Positions 1-11,960 are shown, counted from the stretch's first letter. The stretch: 24,078 nucleotides of DNA from Acephala macrosclerotiorum (GCA_014904845.1 MU119697.1:1-24078); one strand, 5' to 3'. The notes: a model not told the origin generated them from the sequence alone. A program made the numbers and translations.

Positions 1-76
1 TTATTTATTTTATTTATTTTATTTATTTTATTTATTTTATTTATTTTATTTATTTTATTTATTTTATTTATTTTAT
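1..76. repeat. 9-bp tandem repeat (TTTATTTTA)n
   Basis: About eight copies of a 9-bp unit, TTTATTTTA, run from the first base and end near 76. The array is cut by the window edge, so its true length is unknown. It does not resemble the usual fungal telomere unit TTAGGG. Confidence 0.9.
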
Positions 77-843
77 ATAATTTTTTAAAATATTTAAATT
101 AAAATAAATTTTATCGAATAATAAACGTTAATAAATTAATAAGTTTTTTAATATTTTTAATAAAATTTTATATTAAAAAATTTTTTTATATTAAATTATT
201 ACAATTGATTTAATTAATAAAAATTATTTAATATATAATTTAAAAAAAAAATTTAAATTTTTTTTTAAAAATTATATAATCGTTATAAACGTTTAATATT
301 TAAATAAATATAATATTTAAAATATATTTTTAATAAAATTTTATAAATAATTATAAATTATAATTTACGTTTTAAATTAATTATAATAATAATTATTAAT
401 TAAAACTCGATATAATTACAAATTTAAATTATTTATAATTATTTATAATATATATTTCGAAATTAAATAAATTGTATAATATTTAATAAAATTATTTTAA
501 ATATAATATAAATTGAATTTTAATATTTTTATAATTACGTAAAAATATTATCAATAAATAAAAAAAATATAAAAATTATAAAAACTTTAATAATTAATTA
601 ATTAAAATATAAATTTTTTTTTTTTTTCGAAATTTCAAATTCGTATTAATAAATTATCGTTTTTTATAATTTTTTTTTTATTTATATTATTAATTTATTA
701 ATATAATTCGTTAAAAATTTATCGTATTAATTTTTATTGATATTAATTTTTATAATAAATAATAAATTTTTTAATTAATATTTTATTAATAATAATAATA
801 AAAATAAAAATTATTTAATTTACGTTTTTTTAATAAAATTTAA

Positions 844-847
<4 letters not shown>

Positions 848-888
<41 letters not shown>
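848..888. repeat. (TTA)n microsatellite
   Basis: An almost perfect run of about 13 TTA triplets within the AT-rich block. It is probably simple-sequence expansion in AT DNA, and no function is suggested. Confidence 0.85.
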
Positions 889-889
<1 letters not shown>

Positions 890-1154
890 ATATATAATAA
901 ATTTATTTTATCAAATAATTATAAATATAATTAATCGTTTATTTTAAAAATTAATATTAATTTTTATTAAATTACATATTATTTACGTAATACGAATTAT
1001 TTCAACTATAGACGAAAAATATCAAATTTTAATCGAGATATTTAAATAAAGTAATTTGATTGGTTCATTAAAGATTTTACAATAAAAGTAATTACGTAAT
1101 AATTTCGAATTAATATACAATTGATTCAATAAAAAATATTAAAATTTCAATTAA

Positions 1155-1935
1155 TATGCGATTACAATTACAAATTATTTATTAATACAAATTATATAAA
1201 ATTTATAAATAAATTGAAATTCAATTAAATATTATTAAATTCTAAGTTTAAATCGATTTTACTAATTTATTGTTGTATAAATCAATATAATATAATCGTA
1301 TTTAATAAAAATAATAATCGTAAAATTGTTTAAATACATTTTTATTTTAAGTATTAAAATATTAATATATTAAAATTTTATTTTTATTAATTTTATAATT
1401 ATACAATTTTTAAAAAAAGTTTTAAAGAATCTTTTTCTAGTAAATATAATCGTAATAAGTATTTATAATTAATAGAATCAATTGTAATAATTCAATATAA
1501 AAAACGAGAATTCTAAGAAGTATTTTTCTAGAGTATTTTTTTAATGTAAAACTTTATCGAAAATGTATTTCTGTTTAAAGTACTAAAGTATTTACTTAGT
1601 ACTAAACATTTTTATAATTACGCAATTTTCGAGAAAAGTCTTAAAAAGTCTCTCTTTGAAATTATATATTAAATAAAGTAATTCAAATTAATTGAATAAA
1701 TCATAGTAATTCAATATAAAAAACGAGAGTTTTAAAGAATATTTCTTTGATATAAAATTTTATTAAAAGTGCGTTTATATTTAAAATACTAAAATAATAA
1801 TATACGAAAATCTATTTTATTAATTTTACAATTGCGCAATTTTAAAAAGAAAATTTCAAAAGATTTTTCTTTGGAATTATATATTAAATAAAGTAATATA
1901 AATTGATTGATTTATTTACGAGTCAATAAACGAAT
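1155..1935 (+). repeat. Dispersed repeat family A, copy 1 (least eroded)
   Basis: This copy starts near TATGCGATTACAATTAC and continues through AAATTATATAAAATTTATAA at 1,189. Related sequence recurs at about 7,684-8,740, 3,410-3,800 and 17,460-17,700. Where this copy keeps C or G the others often have T or A, as expected if it lost fewer bases to C-to-T mutation. Its second half (about 1,371-1,930) is a tandem array of a unit near 215 bp. No coding frame or transposase motif is visible, so the element class is unknown. Confidence 0.7.
1371..1930 (+). repeat. ~215-bp tandem repeat, about 2.6 copies
   Basis: The anchor TTTTATAATT-A-CAATTTT recurs at 1,391, 1,610 and 1,824, and the anchor TTCAATATAAAAAACGAGA recurs at 1,491 and 1,710. 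This gives periods of 219, 219 and 214 bp. Units are diverged by both C-to-T type changes and small indels. A similar arrangement with anchors about 200-220 bp apart is seen at about 7,935, 8,133 and 8,351 in another copy of the family. Confidence 0.7.
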
Positions 1936-3409
1936 TCTTTTTTTAAATACGAAAAAAACATTTTTATTTTATAAAATAATTATAAATATAATTATTTTAT
2001 TATTATTAATATTTTATATTTAAACGAAAAATCGATTTTATAAAAATAAATTTAATAATAAAATTTTAAATAATTAAATTTTTAAAAAATATATTAAATC
2101 GATATATATTAAAAATTATTAAATTATTTTATTTATAATATAAAAAAAAATTTCTCGTTTATAAAATTTATAATAATATAAAAAAATAAAAAAATATTAT
2201 ATTTTATTATAATAAATTTATAAAATTATTTAAAATAAAATTATTAATAAATAAATTAATAAAAATTTAATTTTATAAATAATAATTAAAATAATTAATA
2301 AAAATATATAATATTTATATATTAAAAATTAAATTACAAACGCGTTTATAATAAAAAATAATTTAAATATAAATTTTATTAATAACGAACGAAAAAATAT
2401 ATACGATTAATATATTTTACAAATTAATTAAATTTCGTTCAATAATAATTAAATCGTATTATATAAAAAAATTTATTTTATAAAAAAATTATTAATAAAA
2501 ACTTTATTTTTTTATTTTTTTTATTCGATAAATTAAATTAAAAAAATTTAAATAATAAATTATTAATAAAACGACGTAATTAAAAAAAATTAAAAAAATT
2601 ATTTAATAATAAAAATATATTTAATAAAAGATATATATTTATAATATTTATAATAAATAAAAAAAATCAATAAAAAAATTTTTATTATAATTATAAAAAA
2701 AAAATTTAATTATTATATTTAAAATATTATTCGAAAAATTTTAATAAAAAAAATCAATAATTTAATTATAAATTTTTTTAATTTATTAAATTTAATTTTA
2801 TTAAATATATTAAAATTTGTATTTTTAATTCGAAATTAATTAATAAAATTAAAAATAAAATTATTAATAATTTATATAAAAAATTAAAATTAATAATTTA
2901 AAAATATAATAATAATAAAAAATTTAATTTTTATATAATTTTCGATTATTTAAAAGATTAATTAACGAATTATTATTATATAAAAAAAAAATTTTAATTT
3001 AATTTTTAAATGAAATAATTAATATATAATTTTATAATAATATATAAATATATATATAATCAATAATTAATTTTTAACGATTATTATTTATATATTTATT
3101 AAAACAATTTTATTATTTTTATTTATTAAATATTATTATAATAATTTTAAAATTATTATATAAAATAATAAAAACGAAAATATATTAATAAATTATATAT
3201 TATAAATATTATAAAAAAAATTATTAATAATTATATTTATATATAATTTTTATTTTTTAATTATAATCAAAAAAAAAATATTTAATATTATTAAAATATA
3301 AACGAATAATACGTTTATATTAATAAAAAAAATTTTATTCTCGAAAAATTTTAATTTAAAAAAATTAAATTCGTAATAAAATTAAATGCGTAATAAAATT
3401 TAAAATAAT

Positions 3410-3800
3410 TTTTATATTTAATAAAAATAATAATCGTAAAATTATTTAAATATTAAAATATTAATATATTGAAATTTTATTTTTATTAATTTTATAATTA
3501 ATAAAATTAATTATAATAATTTAATATAAAAAACGAAAATTTTAATATAATAAAATATTAAAATTTAATTTTATAATTATATAATTTTTAATAAACTTTT
3601 TAAAAAGTTTTTTTTTAATAAATAATTTTTTATAATTATAGTAATTAAATATAAAACGAGAATTTTAAAAAAAAATTTAAATATAAATTAAAATTTTATT
3701 AAAATTAAAATAAATTATTAAAATTAAAAATTTTATAATTTTTTATAAAATCGTTTTTACGAGATTTATAAAATAAAATATATATTAAATAAATAAAAAA
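3410..3800 (+). repeat. Dispersed repeat family A, partial copy 2
   Basis: The segment TTAATAAAAATAATAATCGT followed by a run ending TATTAATATATTGAAATTTT parallels copy 1 at about 1,300-1,390. The end, around 3,759 (CGAGATTTATAAAATAAAAT), matches the end of the copy near 8,685. The middle is shortened relative to the other copies. There is no coding content. Confidence 0.6.
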
Positions 3801-3910
3801 AAAATTTTAAAATAAAATTTTTTTTTTATTTACTATTTATTATAAAAAATTTTAAATTTTTTTTTAAAAATTATATATATTAAAAATCGTATATATTAAA
3901 AATCGTATTT

Positions 3911-4111
3911 AAAAATATTTATTTGAATAAAAAAAATAAAAAACGTATATAAAATTTTTAATTTTTAATATACGTATAAAATAATTCGTTCTTTAGAAAT
4001 TACGTAAAAATTGAAAAATATAATTTTAATTTTAATATAATTAAATTAATTTCTATGTAATTTAATATTATATATAATTATTATATTAATATTATATTTA
4101 TATTAATAGTT
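3911..4111 (+). repeat. Repeat pair B, copy 1
   Basis: About 170-200 bp here recurs in the same orientation at about 6,621-6,791. Both copies contain AATAAAAAAAATAAAAAACG followed by TTAATATACGTATAAAATAA. This copy keeps a few C and G (for example TTCGTTCTTTAG) where the other has T and A. The element type is unknown. Confidence 0.75.
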
Positions 4112-6049
4112 TTTTTTTTATTAAATATAATTAATTTAATTTAATTAATTAAATATATATTTTTTTTATTATAATTCGTTCATATATAAAACTTATTAAT
4201 ATTTTAATATAAAAATTATAAATATTAAAATTAAAATAAATTTTTTTTTTAATTTTATAAATTAAATAATTATAATAATATTAAAAATATTATATTAAAA
4301 CGTAATATAAAATTTTTTTTTTTTTTTTTTTAATAAATATATATTTTTTTATTTTTTTTATATTTATGATTTTTAATAATTTTTTTATATATACGATTAT
4401 TCGAATATTAATATAATTAAAAAATAAATATATTATTTATATTATTATTATTATTATTATAATTATAATTATAATCGTTTTAATTTTATAAAATTTATAT
4501 ATTATAATTATTATATTTTCGAATTCGTATTTTCGTATTAATTATTAATTTTAATTACGTATAAATTTTTTCGTACGTAAAAATAAAACTATAAAAAATT
4601 AAATTAAATTTTTTTATATTTTTATAAATATTAATAATTTAATTTTTAAAATTATATTTTATTTAATATTTATTTAATAATTTTTATTAAATTTTTTTAA
4701 ATTAATCGAAAAATAATTAAAAATATTTAAAACGAGATTTTTTAAAATTAATTTTAATAATTTTTAAAAATGTAATTTTTTTTATTTAAATATATATAAT
4801 TAATAATTATTTTCAATAAATTAAATCGTTAAAAAATTTAAAATTATTATGATTATTTTAAATTAAAAATTTTTTTATTATTATTTAATTATAAATCGAT
4901 TAATAATATTAATATTATATTTTTTTAAAATAAAATAAATTGTTTTTTAAAAATACATATTTAAAATATTATATTTTAAAATCGAAATTTAATTAATTTT
5001 TTAATCGATTTTTTTAATAATTTCTTTTTATTTATAAAATTTTATTATAAATATAATTTTTTATATTTCGTTTAATTTTTAATTTTTCCTTTATTTATTT
5101 ATAATTTTTTATTAATAAATATTTAATAATTATATAATTGAAAATAATTTCGTAAATTTTTATTTAAATTTTTTAAATTTAAAATAAAATTTTTAATTAT
5201 TTAATTTTTAAAATTATTTTTAAAATATTTTTATAATATATAATTTTAATATATTTTTTTACTATAATATTCGAAATAATACGTAATATATTTATTTAAT
5301 TTTTTTTTTATAAATTTTTTTTTATTGAATTAAATTCGTTTCGAAATTATAAAATTCGAAAATTTTTAATAATATTTTTTAAATTTAATATTTTTTTTAT
5401 AATATTAATTTAAATTCGTTTTTTTACGAATAATATAAATTTTATAAAATATTCGAAATTTTAAATTATTTATTATTATTTAATTTTTAAATATTAATTA
5501 AATTATAATTATTATTATTATTATTCGATAATATTAAATATTGATTTTAAATTTAATAATAATACGTTTTATTTTATTTCGAATTATAATAATTTAAATA
5601 TTATTATTATAAAAATATAAAAACGTTATTATTATATATTAAAATTAAATAATATTTCTTTTATTAAATCGAGAAAATATAATATATAATAATTTAACGA
5701 ATAAATTTTTTTTATACGTAATTGTAAAATCGATTATAAAATTATAATTCGAAATTTAATTATTATTTATTTATATAAAATTAATAAAATCAATATTTAA
5801 AATTATTGAAATTCTCGAGTAATATAAAAAATTTTACTAATAATATTAAAATTTTATAAATTCGAAATAACGTTTTATAAAATATAATTATAAAATAATA
5901 CGATTTATACGCGTTATAAATTGATTAGTTCGTAATTATAAAAAAAATTTATAATTTTACGCGTTATAAAAAAAAATTTTTTAATCGAAATAAAATATTA
6001 TTATTAATTGTAAATTTAATAATTATAAAAATAAATATGATTTTTTTAT

Positions 6050-6310
6050 ATTTTTATAAAAATGAATATAATATTTTTTTATAATTAAATTTTTATAAAA
6101 TATTCGAAAAAAAAATTTATTAATTAAATTTTCGTAAAATATTTAAATAATATTTTATAAATCGAATTTTTATAAAATACTCGATAAATATTTATTTTAA
6201 ATTAATAAATTTAATCGAAATAAATTAATTAATTAAATCGAGTTTTTACAAAATACTCAAATAATTATTTATATTAAATCGTTATAAAATACTCGAAAAA
6301 TATTTATTTT
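6050..6310 (+). repeat. Degenerate 38-bp periodic repeat
   Basis: Variants of TTTTTATAAAATACTCGA occur near 6,090, 6,128, 6,167, 6,243 and 6,281. The steps are about 38, 39, 76 and 38 bp, which fits one 38-bp unit with the copy near 6,205 too eroded to recognise easily. It is a decayed minisatellite in the AT block. No function is suggested. Confidence 0.6.
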
Positions 6311-6620
6311 AATTAATAAAATATTTAATAAAAAAATTATTATTATTAAATAAAAAAAATTATTGTTTTTAATATATATTTAATAATTATAAAAATAAAT
6401 ATAATATTTTTTTATAATTAAATATTTGTAAACAATATTATTTTATATAATAAATGTAAATTTAAATAAATTTATATAAAATAATTATTAAAATGATTAA
6501 TTATTAATTATTTAAATTTTTTAATATATTTTTATAAAAATAAATATAATATTTTTTTATAATCTAATTTTTTTAAAAAAAAAATTTATTATTTCGTAAT
6601 TAATTAATATTAATTTATTA

Positions 6621-6791
6621 AAAAATATTTATTCGAATAAAAAAAATAAAAAACGTACGTAAAAATTTTAATTTTTAATATACGTATAAAATAATTTATT
6701 TTTTAAAAATTATATAAAAATTAAAAAATATAATTTTAATTTTAATATAATTTAATATTATATATAATTATTATATTAATAATATATTTAT
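6621..6791 (+). repeat. Repeat pair B, copy 2
   Basis: Direct-orientation partner of the segment at 3,911-4,111. Similarity runs through about 170 bp, including AATTTTTAATATACGTATAA. This copy has lost more C and G than its partner, except for an extra CGTACGT near 6,654. Confidence 0.75.
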
Positions 6792-7683
6792 AATTTTAAA
6801 ATTTATAATTAATAAATAAGAAATTTAATAATAAAAAATAATTATAATCGAAAAAAAATTAATAATTAATAAAAATAATTTATTTAAAAAATTATATTTT
6901 TTAATTAATATAATTTTAAATAAAATATTATATTATAAATAATCGAAAAAACGATTATATATTAAATTAAAATTAAAATTAAAAATATTATTTATATTAT
7001 ATTATTATAATTTATTTAATATTATTTAATATTTAATAAAAAATTCAATTTTTGAAAAAAAATTAAATTATATTTTAAAAAAAATATATATAATAAATTT
7101 TTAATAAAAAATATAAAAAAAAATTTAATAAAATTATTATTAATATTATTTTCAATTTTAATAAAATAATTTATAAATTATAAAAATATTAAAAATTATA
7201 TTATTCGATTTATTTTTAATTATATAAAAAAAATTTATATTAAAAAAAAACGTAAAAAAATAAAATTAATTCTCGAAAAAAAATATAAAATTAAATATAA
7301 AATAATTAAAAAAATAATAAATAATATAATATTTTAATTAAAATTTAAAATATATATTTTATTAATTTTTTAAATAAATTTAATAAAAAAATACGTAAAT
7401 ATAAATTTATTATAATCGATTATATTATTAATTATAAAAAATAAATTATTATAATAAATATATTAAATAAAATAAAATATTTAATTATTTATTTATTTTA
7501 AAAATTAATATTATTATTTTTTATATACGTAATATTAATATTTTTAATAATAAACAATTTTATTTAAATTTAATAATTTAATAATAAAAATAATTATATA
7601 ATAATTTTTAATTAATATATAATTAATTTAATAAAAAATATTAAAAATTCGATTTATATATAATTATATTATATTTATAATTA

Positions 7684-8740
7684 TATTACGTTTATAATTA
7701 TAATATATTAATTAATTTAAATTATATAAAATTTATAAATAAATTGAAATTTAATTAAATATTTTTATATTTTAAATTTTAAACGATTTTATTAATTCGT
7801 TATTACGTAAATCAATAAAATAAAATTTTATTTAATAAAAATCGCGATTATAAATTTTTTAAATACGTTTTTATTTTAAATATTAAAATCGATAATCGCT
7901 TTAAAAATATTAAAATTTTTTAAATATTAAACATTTTTATAATTATGTAATTTTCAATAAAAATTTTAAAAAATATTTTTTTAATAAATATTTTTTTAAA
8001 ATCGATTAAATCGATCATAATAATTTAATATAAAATGAAATTCTAAGAAATATTTTTTTAATATAAAATTTTATTAAAAATATATTTATATTTAAAACGT
8101 TAAAATAATAATAAAATATTAAAAAAAATTTAATAATTATATAATTTTTAAAAAAAAAAATTTAAAATTTTTTTTTTAATAAATATAATCGTAATAATTA
8201 TTTATAATCAATAAAATTAATTATAGTAATTTAATATAAAAAATGAAAATTTTAAAAAATATTTTCTTAGAATATTTTTTTAGTATAAAATTTTATTAAA
8301 AATATGTTTTTATTTAAAATATTAAAATTTTAAACTATAAAAATACTTAAAAATTCAATTGTATAATTTTCGAGAAAAATTTTAAAAAATTTTCTTTTGA
8401 AATATATATTAAATAAAATAATTTAATATAAAAAACGAAAATTTTAAAAAATATTTTTATAATAATATAAAATTTCGTAAAAAATACGTTTTTATTTTAA
8501 ATATTAAAAAATTTATTAATTTATCGATTTTTATCGTTCGATAAAATTTGAAATTTTATTTTAATAATTATTTTAATTTCAAATTTTTATAAAACGTTTA
8601 AATTAAAATTTTTTAATTTAAAACTTAAAAAAAAAAAAAATTACTAAAATCGAAAACTTTATAATTTTTCGTAAAAACGTTTTTACGAAGTTTATAAAAT
8701 AAAATATACGTCGAATAAAAAAAAAAAAAATTCGTTCTTT
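7684..8740 (+). repeat. Dispersed repeat family A, copy 3
   Basis: From 7,684 it follows copy 1 (1,155 onward), with an almost identical core at 7,719 matching 1,189. It then contains diverged tandem units with anchors near 7,935, 8,133 and 8,351. It ends with an 18-bp perfect palindrome at 8,670-8,687 and the tail GTTTATAAAATAAAATATAC near 8,690. It is the longest copy in the window. No transposase or reverse transcriptase frame is visible. Confidence 0.65.
8670..8687. repeat. 18-bp perfect palindrome
   Basis: CGTAAAAACGTTTTTACG is its own reverse complement. It lies at the end of repeat family A copy 3, and an eroded version lies at about 16,967-16,983 in the inverted fragment. It may be part of an element end; no role can be shown. 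Confidence 0.85.
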
Positions 8741-10057
8741 GATTAATTCGTTTGCGAATCGACGAACGAATTTTTTTTTTTAAAACGAGAAAAATATTTT
8801 ATATTAAATTTTATTAATCGAATAATAAAATTTTTAAAACGAAAAAAAAAATAATATATTAAAAATTAAAAAAATAAATATATAAAAATTTAAAAATTAA
8901 AATAATAAAAATATAAAACGATAAAAAATATAAATAAATTAAAAAATATATATATTTAATTTTATATAAAATTAAAATTTATTTAATATTTATAATATTA
9001 TTATAATAAATAATATATATATATTATATATAATTAAAAAATTTTAATAAAATAAAATATAAAAACTTTTAAAAAAAACTCGAAATAAAATATAAAATTA
9101 CAATAAAATAAATTTTTTAATAAATTTTTTTTATATTAAATATTAATTAAATTAAAAAAAAATTAATAAATTTTATATTAAATTATATTAATAATTGTAT
9201 TTTTTTTATATAATATTATTTATACGAGTTTTTATTAAATTATTATTATTAATAAATATATATATATATATATAATAATTTTATAAAATTAAAATTAAAT
9301 AAATTAAAATACAAATTATATATAAAATATTATAAATATTTAAATAAATATTAAAATATTAAATAATATATTTATATTTTAAAAATTTTTAATTTCGTAT
9401 TAAAAATTAATATTTTTATAATTTAAATAAAAAAAAATTATATTTAATAAAAATTAATAATATATTTTAAATAAAATTTTTTTTAAAAAAATATTATAAA
9501 AAATATTTTTTATTAATATAAAAAATCGAATTAATAAAAAAAATAATATTAATATAAAAATATTAAATTTTAATTTAATTAATATATTATAATTTTTATA
9601 TTATAATTATTATATTTAATATATTTTTAATAATATTTTTTTTATTATAATTATTATATTTAAAATAAATAATAAATTTTTAAAATACGTATTTAAATTT
9701 TTTTTTAATAAATTTTTTTAAATTTTTTTTTTTTATAAATATAATAAATTATACGAATTCAATAAATTTTTCAATTATTATATATTATAATTAATATTAT
9801 TTAAATTTACAATATAAAAACTTTATTATTAATCGACGTTTTAATATTTATTTTTTTATTTTAAATTTAAAAAATATATAATAATTAATTAATATTATTT
9901 TTAATAATTTTTTTTATTAAAAATTATTAAAAAATAAAATAAAAAATATATATTTTTAAAATTTAAAATTTAAAAATTATAAATTAAAAAATAAATAAAA
10001 TTATTAATATTATTAAATAAAAATATTTTATATTAAATTTTTTTTTAAATATTAATT

Positions 10058-10410
10058 AATTGCTAATAGTACTAGCGACTTGCCAATAGCGCGCACTACG
10101 CAGTAATTGCATGTTTAAATCTTTGGCGTCCAATTAAAAAAATCGATTGCTAATTGGTAATTAATTAGCAAATGAGTCTCGACTTATAAGAACACTAAAA
10201 CTCTCGGCTCTCGGCGGTTGCAAACGGCTGCGCGCGGCTTTTATGCATCCACATTTAATCAATTGAGCCGCTCAGCTTTTAAATACCTCTCAATTTAAGC
10301 TCTCAATATCGAGTAGTGCATTTACTCGCATACTAGACCGGTATATTTACGTGCGTAAACTTTATTTGAATCGATCGATTTTACGATCAGATTTTAAATA
10401 GTATTAATAT
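10058..10410. other. Unmutated islet inside the AT-rich block
   Basis: About 350 bp of ordinary base composition, with many C and G outside CpG, bounded on both sides by AT-rich DNA. It contains TTGCTAATAG at 10,060 and the near copy TTGCCAATAG at 10,080. It also has a perfect inverted repeat, TTGCTAATT at 10,147-10,155 against AATTAGCAA at 10,163-10,171, and CCAATTA (10,130) against TAATTGG (10,151). I see no long open frame, no tRNA fold and no known element. It could be a short non-autonomous element inserted after the mutation phase, or a short single-copy remnant that escaped it. Confidence 0.6.
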
Positions 10411-10905
10411 TTTCGATTTTTATTTTTATTAATTATTTCGATATTTTTAATAATTAATTAAATAAAATATAATTATTAATTTTTTAATAAAAAATATTAA
10501 AATTTTTAAAATTTTTAATTATATATTTTAATATTTTAATATATATTTAATAAATTTATTTAAAATTTTAATAATAAATTAAATAAATATTATAAATTTA
10601 TTTAAAAATTTTATAATAAATTAAATAAATATTATAAATTTTAAATTTTAAATTAATATTATTAATATTAAATTAAAATAATTAATAATATTAATAATTG
10701 ATTAAATTATTATTAATATTATTAATATTATTAATATATATATTTTTTAATAAAACGATTAATAAAAATATTTTTAAAATATTATATTATATTATATTTT
10801 ATATTTTATATATATATATATAATTTTAATTTTTTTTAAAAAAAAATATTACTCGTTTTATTATTTATATTTTAAACAAAAAAAATTTTTTTTTATTCAA
10901 TATTA
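10411..10905. repeat. AT-rich spacer between islet and gene island
   Basis: Composition returns to almost pure A+T. It includes a roughly two-copy 42-bp direct repeat: AATAAATTAAATAAATATTA at 10,573 and again at 10,615. It also has short TTA-rich runs near 10,700-10,735. No gene is visible. Confidence 0.75.
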
Positions 10906-11960
10906 AATATACGTGGCTTGCTTCTCATTCGTAATTAAAAGTACAAATAAAAAGTCGTATTTGTGTTTTTATTGTTTGCCAGGAAAGTTTTACTTGAAAG
11001 TTGCAATTGATTGACTTCAGCCTCAAGCAATTCGGCCATGCTGATTCGGAAAATTTGGGAAAGGCTATCTTTGCCATATTATCGCATCCAACCTCTCCTA
11101 TCCTATTCTCTTCCTTGATACTTTGCTCACTTACATACTTCCTCATCTCATCTGCGCCCACGCCTTCGGACGAACTTCTCGGCTACGGACTTGGACAACA
11201 CAGCCATGAACGCCGAAACAACACAGAGCTCTGGTCGGAATTACCCCTGCCTATGAAGTCATCCGAACCTTCGGCGTCTAGAACAAAACAAGCAAAACAA
11301 GCGTGGCGGGGACGCGTTCGCGACACGTCGAGATTTCAAGGATCGCGTTGCGTTGCGGCCATAGCCACAAGCCACGCAGCGAAACGAGATTAAACAAACT
11401 TCATACCCTGCAGGCCACCGTATTTGCAATGGGAGAATACTTTCCTTTCACACGATAGAGGGGTACGGACCATTTGGGTGGCCATGCACCCGCAATCGAT
11501 AGAGTGATAGAGTGCCATGGGGATGGACACTGTAGAATATCAAAACGGCAGGCCTAGGACACGACCAACCTCGACCTCGACCTCAACCTCAACCTCAACC
11601 TCATCCACCGCGCCTGATTTGAGTTTCGCTCCTCCTGGACCTCAGAAAATCGTTGGCGCGCCTTCGTACTTGGTAAGTGTAGATTGCCGCCAGTATGCGC
11701 GGCGGCGGAGACCAATGCACTGCAGAAACCTTTGCTCACCGTTTGTTCACTCTGATGTCCCGCCCTGGTCCAATTGCTCTCGGTACCATACTACTATCCA
11801 ATCGACGGCCCCAACTCTGGAAGCTTGCAGGCTGGTGCATGGAACTAACACACACATTTGGAAAAACCGGAAGCTGAACGAACCCCCTATGCAAGCTCTG
11901 CAGCTCAATAATAGGATGGCCGGAATCGCTGAATCTGGCGACTGGCAGCAGCAGCTCACA
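10906..11960. other. Left part of gene island, no convincing gene
   Basis: Composition switches to normal near 10,906-10,915. Pyrimidine-rich promoter-like tracts lie at about 11,090-11,150. A frame opens at ATG 11,206 but stops after 16 codons. A frame from ATG 11,517 runs past a consensus donor GTAAGT at 11,673-11,678, which would fit a short first exon or a 5' untranslated exon, but I cannot place a matching acceptor with confidence. The predicted peptides are low-complexity and match no family I know. The stretch most likely holds upstream regulatory DNA or remnants of a gene cut off at the isochore edge. Confidence 0.45.
11568..11602 (+). repeat. Hexanucleotide repeat (CCTCRA)n
   Basis: Six tandem units, first CCTCGA and then CCTCAA. 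If translated in the open frame here they would give alternating Thr-Ser. They are probably simple-sequence expansion in upstream DNA. Confidence 0.85.

Larger units (their letters stand above)
1..10057. repeat. Left AT-rich block, RIP-like degenerate repeats
   Basis: This stretch is nearly all A and T, with stop codons dense in every frame and no gene. The surviving C and G sit mostly in CpG. Several segments recur inside it (near 1,190, 3,410 and 7,720; also 3,911 and 6,621), so it is made at least partly of old repeats. Loss of C at CpA, CpT and CpC with a rise in TpA is the known mark of RIP in ascomycetes; assigning it to RIP here is inference. The patch at about 960-1,930 keeps more C and G than the rest. 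A centromeric or subtelomeric location would also fit AT-rich repeats and cannot be excluded. Confidence 0.8.

Noticed and set aside
1..76. Telomere repeat at the window start
   Set aside because: The 9-bp unit TTTATTTTA does not fit TTAGGG or a simple C-to-T derivative of it.
848..888. CRISPR-like or regulatory array
   Set aside because: It is a plain triplet microsatellite without spacers.
1..10057. Mitochondrial or organellar origin of the AT-rich DNA
   Set aside because: No mitochondrial gene, rRNA or tRNA is visible, C is concentrated in CpG, and the block is continuous with a nuclear-type gene with spliceosomal introns.
10196..10260. Possible tRNA or hairpin RNA in the GC-containing part of the islet
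   Set aside because: I could not form a cloverleaf with a conserved T-loop (GTTCRA) or A/B box pair; only short hairpins are possible.
11001..11393. 130-codon plus-strand frame at the left of the island
   Set aside because: It begins in pyrimidine-rich promoter-like DNA, has low-complexity translation and no family features; an overlapping minus-strand frame is equally open.
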